NCBI GenBank assembly: GCA_963680875.1
Contig: OY804579.1
Location: forward strand, 28,753,804 to 28,817,803
Source: Bathymodiolus brooksi
Taxonomy: Eukaryota > Mollusca > Bivalvia > Mytilida > Modiolidae
Reading direction: 5' to 3'
Length of the DNA: 64,000 nucleotides
The notes under the pieces are model-generated. The model was not told the DNA's origin and searched no databases. It was given only the letters and a program-made list of their open reading frames with translations. This document shows positions 1 through 11,652 of the stretch, piece by piece (position 1 is the first letter of the stretch; each line of letters starts with the position of its first letter). Both the position numbers and the translations under genes were made by a program.

Positions 1-90
1 TTTCATTTTTGACGATTTTCACTTTTGCCGTTCCAGAGTTATTGGACTTGATATGACGGAAAATAGGATGTTTACCCTATGTCGTATGAT
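1..90 (+). repeat. Partial monomer at window edge (type V or U right end)
   Basis: The window opens inside a monomer. The right end reads AATAGGATGTTTACCC TATGTCG, as in types U, V and J. The next unit is type W, so by HOR order this is most likely V. The array continues upstream of the window. Confidence 0.85.
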
Positions 91-894
91 AACTTGAGTA
101 GTGTTTCTCAGAATGTTTTGAAATTTTATCAGCAGCTTACTGGTGAAGAGAGGAGGATCCCTTTCATTTTTGACGATTTTCACTTTTGCCGTTCCAGAGT
201 TATTGGACTTGATATGACGGAAAATCGGATTGTTACCCTATGTTGTATGATAACTTGAGCAGTGTTTCTCAGAATGTTTTGAAATTTTATCAGCAGCTTA
301 CTGGTGAAGAGAGGAGGATCCCTTTCATTTTTGATGATTTTCACTTTTGCCGTTCCAGAGTTATTGGACTTGATATGACGGAAAATCGGACTTTTACCCT
401 ATGTCGTATGATAACTTGAATAGTGTTTCTCAGAATGTTTTGAAATTTTATCAGCAGCTTACTGATGAAGAGAGGAGGATCCCTTTCATTTTTGATGATT
501 TTCACTTTTGCCGTTTTAGAGTTATTGGGCTTGATATGACGAAAATAGGATTTTTACTCTATGTCGTATGATAACTTGAGTAGTGTTTCTCAGAATGTTT
601 TGAAATTTTATCAGCAGCTTATTGATGAAGAGAGGAGGATCCCTTTAATTTTTGACGATTTTCACTTTTGCCGTTCCAGAGTTATTGGACTTGATATGAC
701 GGAAAATAGGATGTTTACCCTATGTCGTATGATAACTTGAGTAGTGTTTCTCAGAATGTTTTGAAATTTTATCAGCAGCTTACCGGTGAAGAGAGGAGGA
801 TCCCTTTCATTTGTGATGATTTTCACTTTTGCCGTTCCAGAGTTATTGGACTTGATATGATGGAAAATCGGATTTGTACCCTATGTTGTATGAT
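91..894 (+). repeat. HOR fragment W-A-B-C-(D/F hybrid)
   Basis: Five monomers in the standard order of the 18-mer. Its B copy (413-572) starts GAATAG rather than GAGTAG. The last unit is a D/F hybrid, so monomer E and parts of D and F are missing compared with the full HOR. Confidence 0.9.
734..894 (+). repeat. Hybrid monomer D/F
   Basis: The left half is type D (ACCGGTGAAGAG, CATTTGTGATG near 808-818). The right half is type F (GATATGATGG near 854, GATTTGTACCC). The hybrid is exactly 161 bp, so it fits a deletion of two monomers by unequal exchange between homologous positions of D and F, with the crossover between about 818 and 858. Confidence 0.9.
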
Positions 895-1536
895 AACTTG
901 AGTAGTGTTTCTCAGAATGTTTTGAAATTTTATCAGCAGCTTACTGGTGAGGAGAGGAGGATCCCTTTCAATTTTGATGATTTTCACTTTTGCCGTTTTA
1001 GAGTTATTGGGCTTGATATGACGAAAATAGGATTTTTACTCTATGTCGTATGATAACTTGAGTAGTGTTTCTCAGAATGTTTTGAAATTTAACAGCAGCT
1101 TACCGGTGGAGAGAGGAGGATCTCTTTCATTTTTGACGATTTTCACTTTTGCCGTTCCAGAGTTATTGGACTTGATATGACGGAAAATCGGATTTTTACC
1201 CTATGTCGTATGATAACTTGAGTAGTGTTTCTCAGAATGTTTTGAAATTTTATCAGCAGCTTATTGATGAAGAGAGGAGGATCCCTTTAATTGTTGACGA
1301 TTTTCACTTTTGCCGTTCCAGAGTTATTGGACTTGATATGACGGAAAATAGGATTTTTACCCTATGTCGTATGATAACTTGAGTAGTGTTTCTCAGAATG
1401 TTTTGAAATTTTATCAGCAGCTTACCGGTGGAGAGAGGAGGATCTCTTTCATTTTTGACGATTTTCACTTTTGCCGTTCCAGAGTTATTGGACTTGATAT
1501 GACGGAAAATCGGATTGTTACCCTATGTTGTATGAT
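895..1536 (+). repeat. Module G-H-I-(J/W hybrid)
   Basis: Four monomers: G (895-1054, 160 bp), H (1055-1214, 160 bp, with AAATTTAACAGCAG instead of AAATTTTATCAGCAG), I (1215-1375, TAATTGTTGACG) and a unit at 1376-1536 with a J left half and a GATTGTTACCC right end. The same G-H-I-J module recurs at 10209, 17281, 34302 and 37515. Confidence 0.9.
1376..1536 (+). repeat. Hybrid monomer J/W (or J/K)
   Basis: Left half ACCGGTGGAGAG with GGATCTC as in J, right half AATCGGATTGTTACCC TATGTTG as in W or K. It is followed directly by type A (GAGCAG), as W normally is. In the intact order of 10690-11011, J is followed by a full K. Confidence 0.85.
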
Positions 1537-1697
1537 AACTTGAGCAGTGTTTCTCAGAATGTTTTGAAATTTTATCAGCAGCTTACTGGTGAAGAGAGGA
1601 GGATCCCTTTCATTTTTGATGATTTTCACTTTTGCCGTTCCAGAGTTATTGGACTTGATATGACGGAAAATCGGACTTTTACCCTATGTCGTATGAT

Positions 1698-1857
1698 AAC
1701 TTGAGTAGTGTTTCTCAGAATGTTTTGAAATTTTATCAGCAGCTTACTGATGAAGAGAGGAGGATCCCTTTCATTTTTGATGATTTTCACTTTTGCCGTT
1801 TTAGAGTTATTGGGCTTGATATGACGAAAATAGGATTTTTACTCTATGTCGTATGAT
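1698..1857 (+). repeat. Representative 160-bp monomer class (B, G, Q)
   Basis: This type B unit shows the linked right-half haplotype found in every 160-bp B, G and Q monomer: GTTTTAGAG instead of GTTCCAGAG, GGGCTTGAT instead of GGACTTGAT, GACGAAAAT instead of GACGGAAAAT (one G lost, hence 160 bp), then AGGATTTTTACTC. The left halves differ. B has ACTGATGAAGAG with CATTTTTGATG, G has ACTGGTGAGGAG with CAATTTTGATG, and Q has CAGCAA with ACTGGTGAAGAG. A Q variant with CAGCAG appears from 51033 on. One right half on several left halves implies exchange inside monomers. Confidence 0.95.
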
Positions 1858-2179
1858 AACTTGAGTAGTGTTTCTCAGAATGTTTTGAAATTTTATCAGC
1901 AGCTTATTGATGAAGAGAGGAGGATCCCTTTAATTTTTGACGATTTTCACTTTTGCCGTTCCAGAGTTATTGGACTTGATATGACGGAAAATAGGATGTT
2001 TACCCTATGTCGTATGATAACTTGAGTAGTGTTTCTCAGAATGTTTTGAAATTTTATCAGCAGCTTACCGGTGAAGAGAGGAGGATCCCTTTCATTTGTG
2101 ATGATTTTCACTTTTGCCGTTCCAGAGTTATTGGACTTGATATGACGGAAAATCGGATTTTTACCCTATGTTGTATGAT

Positions 2180-2340
2180 AACTTGAGTAGTGTTTCTCAG
2201 AATGTTTTGAAATTTTATCAGAAGCTTACTGGTGAAGAGAGGAGGATCCCTTTCATTTTTGATGATTTTCACTTTTGCCGTTCCAGAGTTATTGGACTTG
2301 ATATGACGGAAAATCGGATTTTTACCCTATGTCGTATGAT
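2180..2340 (+). repeat. Representative 161-bp monomer (type E) and key to types
   Basis: A clean 161-bp unit, counted from the A of AACTTGAG. The types used in this annotation are set by the text after TTTTAT and by the right end. E: CAGAAG, ACTGGTGAAGAG. A: starts GAGCAG, right end GGACTTTTACCC. C: ATTGATGAAGAG, TAATTTTTGACG, GGATGTTTACCC. D: ACCGGTGAAGAG, CATTTGTGATG. F: CATTTTGGACG, ATGATGG, GATTTGTACCC. K: ACTGGTGAGGAG, GATTGTTACCC. M: ACAGATGAGGAG, TTTTACCG. N: CGGCAG, ATTGATGAAGAG, AGGATTTTTACTC. O: ACCGGTGAGGAG, GATTGTTACCC. P: CATTTTGGACG, GATTTTTACCC. S: ACAGATGAGGGG. T: TAATTTTTGATG. U: CAGCAC, GGATCTC. V: GGTTCCC. W: ACTGGTGAAGAG, GATTGTTACCC. I: TAATTGTTGACG. H and J: ACCGGTGGAGAG, GGATCTC. 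The GGATCC in most types is a BamHI site. Confidence 0.95.
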
Positions 2341-2662
2341 AACTTGAGTAGTGTTTCTCAGAATGTTTTGAAATTTTATCAGCAGCTTACTGATGAAGAG
2401 AGGAGGATCCCTTTCATTTTGGACGATTTTCACTTTTGCCGTTCCAGAGTTATTGGACTTGATATGATGGAAAATCGGATTTGTACCCTATGTTGTATGA
2501 TAACTTGAGTAGTGTTTCTCAGAATGTTTTGAAATTTTATCGGCAGCTTATTGATGAAGAGAGGAGGATCCCTTTAATTTTTGACGATTTTCACTTTTGC
2601 CGTTCCAGAGTTATTGGACTTGATATGACGGAAAATAGGATTTTTACCCTATGTCGTATGAT

Positions 2663-2820
2663 AACTTGAGTAGTGTTTCTCAGAATGTTTTGAAATTTTA
2701 TCGGCAGCTTATTGATGAAGAGAGGAGGATCCCTTTAATTTTTGACGATTTTCACTTTTGCCGTTCCAGAGTTATTGGACTTGATATGACAGAAAATCGG
2801 ATTTTTACCCTATGTTGTAT
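2663..2820 (+). repeat. Representative 158-bp monomer class (L, R)
   Basis: Type L: CGGCAG, ATTGATGAAGAG, TAATTTTTGACG, GACAGAAAATCGG, and a right end TATGTTGTATAAC in place of TATGTTGTATGATAAC, a 3-bp loss that gives 158 bp. Type R carries the same 3-bp loss but has GGATCTC, TTTTTGACAATT and CTTCTGCCG. The deleted bases lie in a short TATGATA stretch, so replication slippage or a single ancestral deletion spread by exchange would explain it. Confidence 0.93.
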
Positions 2821-5552
2821 AACTTGAGTAGTGTTTCTCAGAATGTTTTGAAATTTTATCAGCAGCTTACAGATGAGGAGAGGAGGATCCCTTTCATTTT
2901 TGACGATTTTCACTTTTACCGTTCCAGAGTTATTGGACTTGATATGACGGAAAATCGGATTTTTACCCTATGTCGTATGATAACTTGAGTAGTGTTTCTC
3001 AGAATGTTTTGAAATTTTATCGGCAGCTTATTGATGAAGAGAGGAGGATCCCTTTAATTTTTGACGATTTTCACTTTTGCCGTTCCAGAGTTATTGGACT
3101 TGATATGACGGAAAATAGGATTTTTACTCTATGTCGTATGATAACTTGAGTAGTGTTTCTCAGAATGTTTTGAAATTTTATCAGCAGCTTACCGGTGAGG
3201 AGAGGAGGATCCCTTTCATTTTTGACGATTTTCACTTTTGCCGTTCCAGAGTTATTGGACTTGATATGACGGAAAATCGGATTGTTACCCTATGTTGTAT
3301 GATAACTTGAGTAGTGTTTCTCAGAATGTTTTGAAATTTTATCAGCAGCTTACTGATGAAGAGAGGAGGATCCCTTTCATTTTGGACGATTTTCACTTTT
3401 GCCGTTCCAGAGTTATTGGACTTGATATGACGGAAAATCGGATTTTTACCCTATGTTGTATGATAACTTGAGTAGTGTTTCTCAGAATGTTTTGAAATTT
3501 TATCAGCAACTTACTGGTGAAGAGAGGAGGATCCCTTTCATTTTTGATGATTTTCACTTTTGCCGTTTTAGAGTTATTGGGCTTGATATGACGAAAATAG
3601 GATTTTTACTCTATGTCGTATGATAACTTGAGTAGTGTTTCTCAGAATGTTTTGAAATTTTATCAGCAGCTTACCGGTGGAGAGAGGAGGATCTCTTTCA
3701 TTTTTGACAATTTTCACTTCAGCCGTTCCAGAGTTATTGGACTTGATATGACGGAAAATCGGATTTTTACCCTATGTTGTATAACTTGAGTAGTGTTTCT
3801 CAGAATGTTTTGAAATTTTATCAGCAGCTTACAGATGAGGGGAGGAGGATCCCTTTCATTTTTGACGATTTTCACTTTTGCCGTTCCAGAGTTATTGGAC
3901 TTGATATGACGGGAAATCGGATTTTTACTCTATGTCGTATGATAACTTGAGTAGTGTTTCTCAGAATGTTTTGAAATTTTATCAGCAGCTTATTGATGAA
4001 GAGAGGAGGATCCCTTTAATTTTTGATGATTTTCACTTTTGCCGTTCCAGAGTTATTGGACTTGATATGACGGAAAATAGGATTTTTACTCTATGTCGTA
4101 TGATAACTTGAGTAGTGTTTCTCAGAATGTTTTGAAATTTTATCAGCACCTTACCGGTGGAGAGAGGAGGATCTCTTTCATTTTTGACGATTTTCACTTT
4201 TGCCGTTCCAGAGTTATTGGACTTGATATGACGGAAAATAGGATGTTTACCCTATGTCGTATGATAACTTGAGTAGTGTTTCTCAGAATGTTTTGAAATT
4301 TTATCAGCAGCTTACTGGTGAGGAGAGGAGGTTCCCTTTCATTTTTGACGATTTTCACTTTTGCCGTTCCAGAGTTATTGGACTTGATATGACGGAAAAT
4401 AGGATGTTTACCCTATGTCGTATGATAACTTGAGTAGTGTTTCTCAGAATGTTTTGAAATTTTATCAGCAGCTTACTGGTGAAGAGAGGAGGATCCCTTT
4501 CATTTTTGACGATTTTCACTTTTGCCGTTCCAGAGTTATTGGACTTGATATGACGGAAAATCGGATTGTTACCCTATGTTGTATGATAACTTGAGCAGTG
4601 TTTCTCAGAATGTTTTGAAATTTTATCAGCAGCTTACTGGTGAAGAGAGGAGGATCCCTTTCATTTTTGATGATTTTCACTTTTGCCGTTCCAGAGTTAT
4701 TGGACTTGATATGACGGAAAATCGGACTTTTACCCTATGTCGTATGATAACTTGAGTAGTGTTTCTCAGAATGTTTTGAAATTTTATCAGCAGCTTACTG
4801 ATGAAGAGAGGAGGATCCCTTTCATTTTTGATGATTTTCACTTTTGCCGTTTTAGAGTTATTGGGCTTGATATGACGAAAATAGGATTTTTACTCTATGT
4901 CGTATGATAACTTGAGTAGTGTTTCTCAGAATGTTTTGAAATTTTATCAGCAGCTTATTGATGAAGAGAGGAGGATCCCTTTAATTTTTGACGATTTTCA
5001 CTTTTGCCGTTCCAGAGTTATTGGACTTGATATGACGGAAAATAGGATGTTTACCCTATGTCGTATGATAACTTGAGTAGTGTTTCTCAGAATGTTTTGA
5101 AATTTTATCAGCAGCTTACCGGTGAAGAGAGGAGGATCCCTTTCATTTGTGATGATTTTCACTTTTGCCGTTCCAGAGTTATTGGACTTGATATGACGGA
5201 AAATCGGATTTTTACCCTATGTTGTATGATAACTTGAGTAGTGTTTCTCAGAATGTTTTGAAATTTTATCAGAAGCTTACTGGTGAAGAGAGGAGGATCC
5301 CTTTCATTTTTGATGATTTTCACTTTTGCCGTTCCAGAGTTATTGGACTTGATATGACGGAAAATCGGATTTTTACCCTATGTCGTATGATAACTTGAGT
5401 AGTGTTTCTCAGAATGTTTTGAAATTTTATCAGCAGCTTACTGATGAAGAGAGGAGGATCCCTTTCATTTTGGACGATTTTCACTTTTGCCGTTCCAGAG
5501 TTATTGGACTTGATATGATGGAAAATCGGATTTGTACCCTATGTTGTATGAT
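2663..5552 (+). repeat. 18-monomer HOR, complete copy (2890 bp)
   Basis: Order L M N O P Q R S T U V W A B C D E F. The length equals 18 x 161 minus the 3-bp losses in L and R and the 1-bp losses in Q and B. Against the next copy (5553-7959) I noticed only two substitutions over 2407 bp, at 3721 and 3913. Monomers inside one HOR differ much more from each other than HOR copies do, which defines this as the operative repeat unit of the left part of the window. Confidence 0.95.
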
Positions 5553-8120
5553 AACTTGAGTAGTGTTTCTCAGAATGTTTTGAAATTTTATCGGCAGCTT
5601 ATTGATGAAGAGAGGAGGATCCCTTTAATTTTTGACGATTTTCACTTTTGCCGTTCCAGAGTTATTGGACTTGATATGACAGAAAATCGGATTTTTACCC
5701 TATGTTGTATAACTTGAGTAGTGTTTCTCAGAATGTTTTGAAATTTTATCAGCAGCTTACAGATGAGGAGAGGAGGATCCCTTTCATTTTTGACGATTTT
5801 CACTTTTACCGTTCCAGAGTTATTGGACTTGATATGACGGAAAATCGGATTTTTACCCTATGTCGTATGATAACTTGAGTAGTGTTTCTCAGAATGTTTT
5901 GAAATTTTATCGGCAGCTTATTGATGAAGAGAGGAGGATCCCTTTAATTTTTGACGATTTTCACTTTTGCCGTTCCAGAGTTATTGGACTTGATATGACG
6001 GAAAATAGGATTTTTACTCTATGTCGTATGATAACTTGAGTAGTGTTTCTCAGAATGTTTTGAAATTTTATCAGCAGCTTACCGGTGAGGAGAGGAGGAT
6101 CCCTTTCATTTTTGACGATTTTCACTTTTGCCGTTCCAGAGTTATTGGACTTGATATGACGGAAAATCGGATTGTTACCCTATGTTGTATGATAACTTGA
6201 GTAGTGTTTCTCAGAATGTTTTGAAATTTTATCAGCAGCTTACTGATGAAGAGAGGAGGATCCCTTTCATTTTGGACGATTTTCACTTTTGCCGTTCCAG
6301 AGTTATTGGACTTGATATGACGGAAAATCGGATTTTTACCCTATGTTGTATGATAACTTGAGTAGTGTTTCTCAGAATGTTTTGAAATTTTATCAGCAAC
6401 TTACTGGTGAAGAGAGGAGGATCCCTTTCATTTTTGATGATTTTCACTTTTGCCGTTTTAGAGTTATTGGGCTTGATATGACGAAAATAGGATTTTTACT
6501 CTATGTCGTATGATAACTTGAGTAGTGTTTCTCAGAATGTTTTGAAATTTTATCAGCAGCTTACCGGTGGAGAGAGGAGGATCTCTTTCATTTTTGACAA
6601 TTTTCACTTCTGCCGTTCCAGAGTTATTGGACTTGATATGACGGAAAATCGGATTTTTACCCTATGTTGTATAACTTGAGTAGTGTTTCTCAGAATGTTT
6701 TGAAATTTTATCAGCAGCTTACAGATGAGGGGAGGAGGATCCCTTTCATTTTTGACGATTTTCACTTTTGCCGTTCCAGAGTTATTGGACTTGATATGAC
6801 GGAAAATCGGATTTTTACTCTATGTCGTATGATAACTTGAGTAGTGTTTCTCAGAATGTTTTGAAATTTTATCAGCAGCTTATTGATGAAGAGAGGAGGA
6901 TCCCTTTAATTTTTGATGATTTTCACTTTTGCCGTTCCAGAGTTATTGGACTTGATATGACGGAAAATAGGATTTTTACTCTATGTCGTATGATAACTTG
7001 AGTAGTGTTTCTCAGAATGTTTTGAAATTTTATCAGCACCTTACCGGTGGAGAGAGGAGGATCTCTTTCATTTTTGACGATTTTCACTTTTGCCGTTCCA
7101 GAGTTATTGGACTTGATATGACGGAAAATAGGATGTTTACCCTATGTCGTATGATAACTTGAGTAGTGTTTCTCAGAATGTTTTGAAATTTTATCAGCAG
7201 CTTACTGGTGAGGAGAGGAGGTTCCCTTTCATTTTTGACGATTTTCACTTTTGCCGTTCCAGAGTTATTGGACTTGATATGACGGAAAATAGGATGTTTA
7301 CCCTATGTCGTATGATAACTTGAGTAGTGTTTCTCAGAATGTTTTGAAATTTTATCAGCAGCTTACTGGTGAAGAGAGGAGGATCCCTTTCATTTTTGAC
7401 GATTTTCACTTTTGCCGTTCCAGAGTTATTGGACTTGATATGACGGAAAATCGGATTGTTACCCTATGTTGTATGATAACTTGAGCAGTGTTTCTCAGAA
7501 TGTTTTGAAATTTTATCAGCAGCTTACTGGTGAAGAGAGGAGGATCCCTTTCATTTTTGATGATTTTCACTTTTGCCGTTCCAGAGTTATTGGACTTGAT
7601 ATGACGGAAAATCGGACTTTTACCCTATGTCGTATGATAACTTGAGTAGTGTTTCTCAGAATGTTTTGAAATTTTATCAGCAGCTTACTGATGAAGAGAG
7701 GAGGATCCCTTTCATTTTTGATGATTTTCACTTTTGCCGTTTTAGAGTTATTGGGCTTGATATGACGAAAATAGGATTTTTACTCTATGTCGTATGATAA
7801 CTTGAGTAGTGTTTCTCAGAATGTTTTGAAATTTTATCAGCAGCTTATTGATGAAGAGAGGAGGATCCCTTTAATTTTTGACGATTTTCACTTTTGCCGT
7901 TCCAGAGTTATTGGACTTGATATGACGGAAAATAGGATGTTTACCCTATGTCGTATGATAACTTGAGTAGTGTTTCTCAGAATGTTTTGAAATTTTATCA
8001 GCAGCTTACCGGTGAAGAGAGGAGGATCCCTTTCATTTGTGATGATTTTCACTTTTGCCGTTCCAGAGTTATTGGACTTGATATGACGGAAAATCGGATT
8101 GTTACCCTATGTTGTATGAT
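5553..8120 (+). repeat. 18-monomer HOR, truncated copy ending in a D/W hybrid
   Basis: Fifteen monomers L to C (5553-7959, 2407 bp) followed by a hybrid at 7960-8120. Types E and F that should follow are missing, and the array jumps to a B-like unit and R. Confidence 0.93.
7960..8120 (+). repeat. Hybrid monomer D/(O, K or W)
   Basis: Left half type D (ACCGGTGAAGAG, CATTTGTGATG). The right end GATTGTTACCC TATGTTG is that of O, K or W; an ordinary D ends GATTTTTACCC. It marks the truncation of the second 18-mer copy. The downstream order (B-like unit, R, S, T) also follows a K monomer at 13424. Confidence 0.88.
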
Positions 8121-10208
8121 AACTTGAGTAGTGTTTCTCAGAATGTTTTGAAATTTTATCAGCAGCTTACTGATGAAGAGAGGAGGATCCCTTTCATTTT
8201 TGATGATTTTCACTTTTGCCGTTTTAGAGTTATTGGGCTTGATATGACGAAAATAGGATTTTTACTCTATGTCGTATGATAACTTGAGTAGTGTTTCTCA
8301 GAATGTTTTGAAATTTTATCAGCAGCTTACCGGTGGAGAGAGGAGGATCTCTTTCATTTTTGACAATTTTCACTTCTGCCGTTCCAGAGTTATTGGACTT
8401 GATATGACGGAAAATCGGATTTTTACCCTATGTTGTATAACTTGAGTAGTGTTTCTCAGAATGTTTTGAAATTTTATCAGCAGCTTACAGATGAGGGGAG
8501 GAGGATCCCTTTCATTTTTGACGATTTTCACTTTTGCCGTTCCAGAGTTATTGGACTTGATATGACGGAAAATCGGATTTTTACTCTATGTCGTATGATA
8601 ACTTGAGTAGTGTTTCTCAGAATGTTTTGAAATTTTATCAGCAGCTTATTGATGAAGAGAGGAGGATCCCTTTAATTTTTGATGATTTTCACTTTTGCCG
8701 TTCCAGAGTTATTGGACTTGATATGACGGAAAATAGGATTTTTACTCTATGTCGTATGATAACTTGAGTAGTGTTTCTCAGAATGTTTTGAAATTTTATC
8801 AGCACCTTACCGGTGGAGAGAGGAGGATCTCTTTCATTTTTGACGATTTTCACTTTTGCCGTTCCAGAGTTATTGGACTTGATATGACGGAAAATAGGAT
8901 GTTTACCCTATGTCGTATGATAACTTGAGTAGTGTTTCTCAGAATGTTTTGAAATTTTATCAGCAGCTTACTGGTGAGGAGAGGAGGTTCCCTTTCATTT
9001 TTGACGATTTTCACTTTTGCCGTTCCAGAGTTATTGGACTTGATATGACGGAAAATAGGATGTTTACCCTATGTCGTATGATAACTTGAGTAGTGTTTCT
9101 CAGAATGTTTTGAAATTTTATCAGCAGCTTACTGGTGAAGAGAGGAGGATCCCTTTCATTTTTGACGATTTTCACTTTTGCCGTTCCAGAGTTATTGGAC
9201 TTGATATGACGGAAAATCGGATTGTTACCCTATGTTGTATGATAACTTGAGCAGTGTTTCTCAGAATGTTTTGAAATTTTATCAGCAGCTTACTGGTGAA
9301 GAGAGGAGGATCCCTTTCATTTTTGATGATTTTCACTTTTGCCGTTCCAGAGTTATTGGACTTGATATGACGGAAAATCGGACTTTTACCCTATGTCGTA
9401 TGATAACTTGAGTAGTGTTTCTCAGAATGTTTTGAAATTTTATCAGCAGCTTACTGATGAAGCGAGGAGGATCCCTTTCATTTTTGATGATTTTCACTTT
9501 TGCCGTTTTAGAGTTATTGGGCTTGATATGACGAAAATAGGATTTTTACTCTATGTCGTATGATAACTTGAGTAGTGTTTCTCAGAATGTTTTGAAATTT
9601 TATCAGCAGCTTATTGATGAAGAGAGGAGGATCCCTTTAATTTTTGACGATTTTCACTTTTGCCGTTCCAGAGTTATTGGACTTGATATGACGGAAAATA
9701 GGATGTTTACCCTATGTCGTATGATAACTTGAGTAGTGTTTCTCAGAATGTTTTGAAATTTTATCAGCAGCTTACCGGTGAAGAGAGGAGGATCCCTTTC
9801 ATTTGTGATGATTTTCACTTTTGCCGTTCCAGAGTTATTGGACTTGATATGACGGAAAATCGGATTTTTACCCTATGTTGTATGATAACTTGAGTAGTGT
9901 TTCTCAGAATGTTTTGAAATTTTATCAGAAGCTTACTGGTGAAGAGAGGAGGATCCCTTTCATTTTTGATGATTTTCACTTTTGCCGTTCCAGAGTTATT
10001 GGACTTGATATGACGGAAAATCGGATTTTTACCCTATGTCGTATGATAACTTGAGTAGTGTTTCTCAGAATGTTTTGAAATTTTATCAGCAGCTTACTGA
10101 TGAAGAGAGGAGGATCCCTTTCATTTTGGACGATTTTCACTTTTGCCGTTCCAGAGTTATTGGACTTGATATGATGGAAAATCGGATTTGTACCCTATGT
10201 TGTATGAT
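8121..10208 (+). repeat. HOR variant B'-R-S-T-U-V-W-A-B-C-D-E-F (13 monomers)
   Basis: The first unit (8121-8280) has a B or P left end (ACTGATGAAGAG) and the 160-bp right half, and sits where P and Q would be, so it may be a P/Q fusion identical to B. The second B unit carries the private change GAAGCG (C at 9463), shared only with copies at 14927, 16535 and 36769. Confidence 0.92.
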
Positions 10209-11011
10209 AACTTGAGTAGTGTTTCTCAGAATGTTTTGAAATTTTATCAGCAGCTTACTGGTGAGGAGAGGAGGATCCCTTTCAATTTTGATGATTTTCA
10301 CTTTTGCCGTTTTAGAGTTATTGGGCTTGATATGACGAAAATAGGATTTTTACTCTATGTCGTATGATAACTTGAGTAGTGTTTCTCAGAATGTTTTGAA
10401 ATTTAACAGCAGCTTACCGGTGGAGAGAGGAGGATCTCTTTCATTTTTGACGATTTTCACTTTTGCCGTTCCAGAGTTATTGGACTTGATATGACGGAAA
10501 ATCGGATTTTTACCCTATGTCGTATGATAACTTGAGTAGTGTTTCTCAGAATGTTTTGAAATTTTATCAGCAGCTTATTGATGAAGAGAGGAGGATCCCT
10601 TTAATTGTTGACGATTTTCACTTTTGCCGTTCCAGAGTTATTGGACTTGATATGACGGAAAATAGGATTTTTACCCTATGTCGTATGATAACTTGAGTAG
10701 TGTTTCTCAGAATGTTTTGAAATTTTATCAGCAGCTTACCGGTGGAGAGAGGAGGATCTCTTTCATTTTTGACGATTTTCACTTTTGCCGTTCCAGAGTT
10801 ATTGGACTTGATATGACGGAAAATAGGATGTTTACCCTATGTCGTATGATAACTTGAGTAGTGTTTCTCAGAATGTTTTGAAATTTTATCAGCAGCTTAC
10901 TGGTGAGGAGAGGAGGATCCCTTTCATTTTTGACGATTTTCACTTTTGCCGTTCCAGAGTTATTGGACTTGATATGACGGAAAATCGGATTGTTACCCTA
11001 TGTTGTATGAT
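10209..11011 (+). repeat. Module G-H-I-J-K
   Basis: Five monomers: G (10209-10368), H with the AACAGCAG deletion (10369-10528), I (10529-10689), J (10690-10850) and K (10851-11011). Intact reference copy of this module. It follows F here, whereas in the 18-mer F is followed by L. Confidence 0.92.
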
Positions 11012-11652
11012 AACTTGAGCAGTGTTTCTCAGAATGTTTTGAAATTTTATCAGCAGCTTACCGGTGAGGAGAGGAGGATCCCTTTCATTTTTGACGATTT
11101 TCACTTTTGCCGTTCCAGAGTTATTGGACTTGATATGACGGAAAATCGGATTGTTACCCTATGTTGTATGATAACTTGAGTAGTGTTTCTCAGAATGTTT
11201 TGAAATTTTATCAGCAGCTTACTGATGAAGAGAGGAGGATCCCTTTCATTTTGGACGATTTTCACTTTTGCCGTTCCAGAGTTATTGGACTTGATATGAC
11301 GGAAAATCGGATTTTTACCCTATGTTGTATGATAACTTGAGTAGTGTTTCTCAGAATGTTTTGAAATTTTATCAGCAACTTACTGATGAAGAGAGGAGGA
11401 TCTCTTTCATTTTTGACAATTTTCACTTCTGCCGTTCCAGAGTTATTGGACTTGATATGACGGAAAATCGGATTTTTACCCTATGTTGTATAACTTGAGT
11501 AGTGTTTCTCAGAATGTTTTGAAATTTTATCAGCAGCTTACAGATGAGGGGAGGAGGATCCCTTTCATTTTTGACGATTTTCACTTTTGCCGTTCCAGAG
11601 TTATTGGACTTGATATGACGGAAAATCGGATTTTTACTCTATGTCGTATGAT
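11012..11652 (+). repeat. Fragment O-P-(P/R hybrid)-S
   Basis: O (11012-11172) starts GAGCAG here, unlike O in the 18-mer. The P/R hybrid at 11334-11491 removes Q. A longer version with two P units occurs at 38318-39119 and again at 41891-42692. Confidence 0.9.
11334..11491 (+). repeat. Hybrid monomer P(Q)/R
   Basis: Left end CAGCAA (a Q mark) with ACTGATGAAGAG (a P mark), then GGATCTC, TTTTTGACAATT and CTTCTGCCG of R and the 158-bp right end. At least two exchange points are needed. The same hybrid recurs at 38801-38958 and 42374-42531, so it formed once and was copied with its block. Confidence 0.88.

Larger units (their letters stand above)
1537..2662 (+). repeat. HOR fragment A-B-C-D-E-F-N'
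   Basis: Seven monomers in standard order, then an extra N-like unit (2502-2662, CGGCAG, right end AGGATTTTTACCC) not present in the 18-mer. The same fragment followed by L-M-N-O recurs at 18406, offset 16869 bp, and its F-N'-L junction recurs at 21460. Confidence 0.92.

Noticed and set aside
1376..1536. Hairpin or regulatory site from AGAGA...TCTCT around GGAGGA in GGATCTC monomers
   Set aside because: The stem is only five base pairs, is lost in the GGATCCC types, and has no nearby gene to regulate.
2481..2669. 62-codon open frame starting with TTG, with identical or near-identical frames at 5532, 19350, 21600, 26415 and 31391
   Set aside because: Each is simply one satellite monomer read in its stop-free frame, opened by the TTG in GATTTGTACCC of a preceding type F unit and closed by TGA in the next monomer. 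It passes a length cutoff only where F is followed by L or N'. No ribosome binding context, conserved domain or independent conservation is visible.
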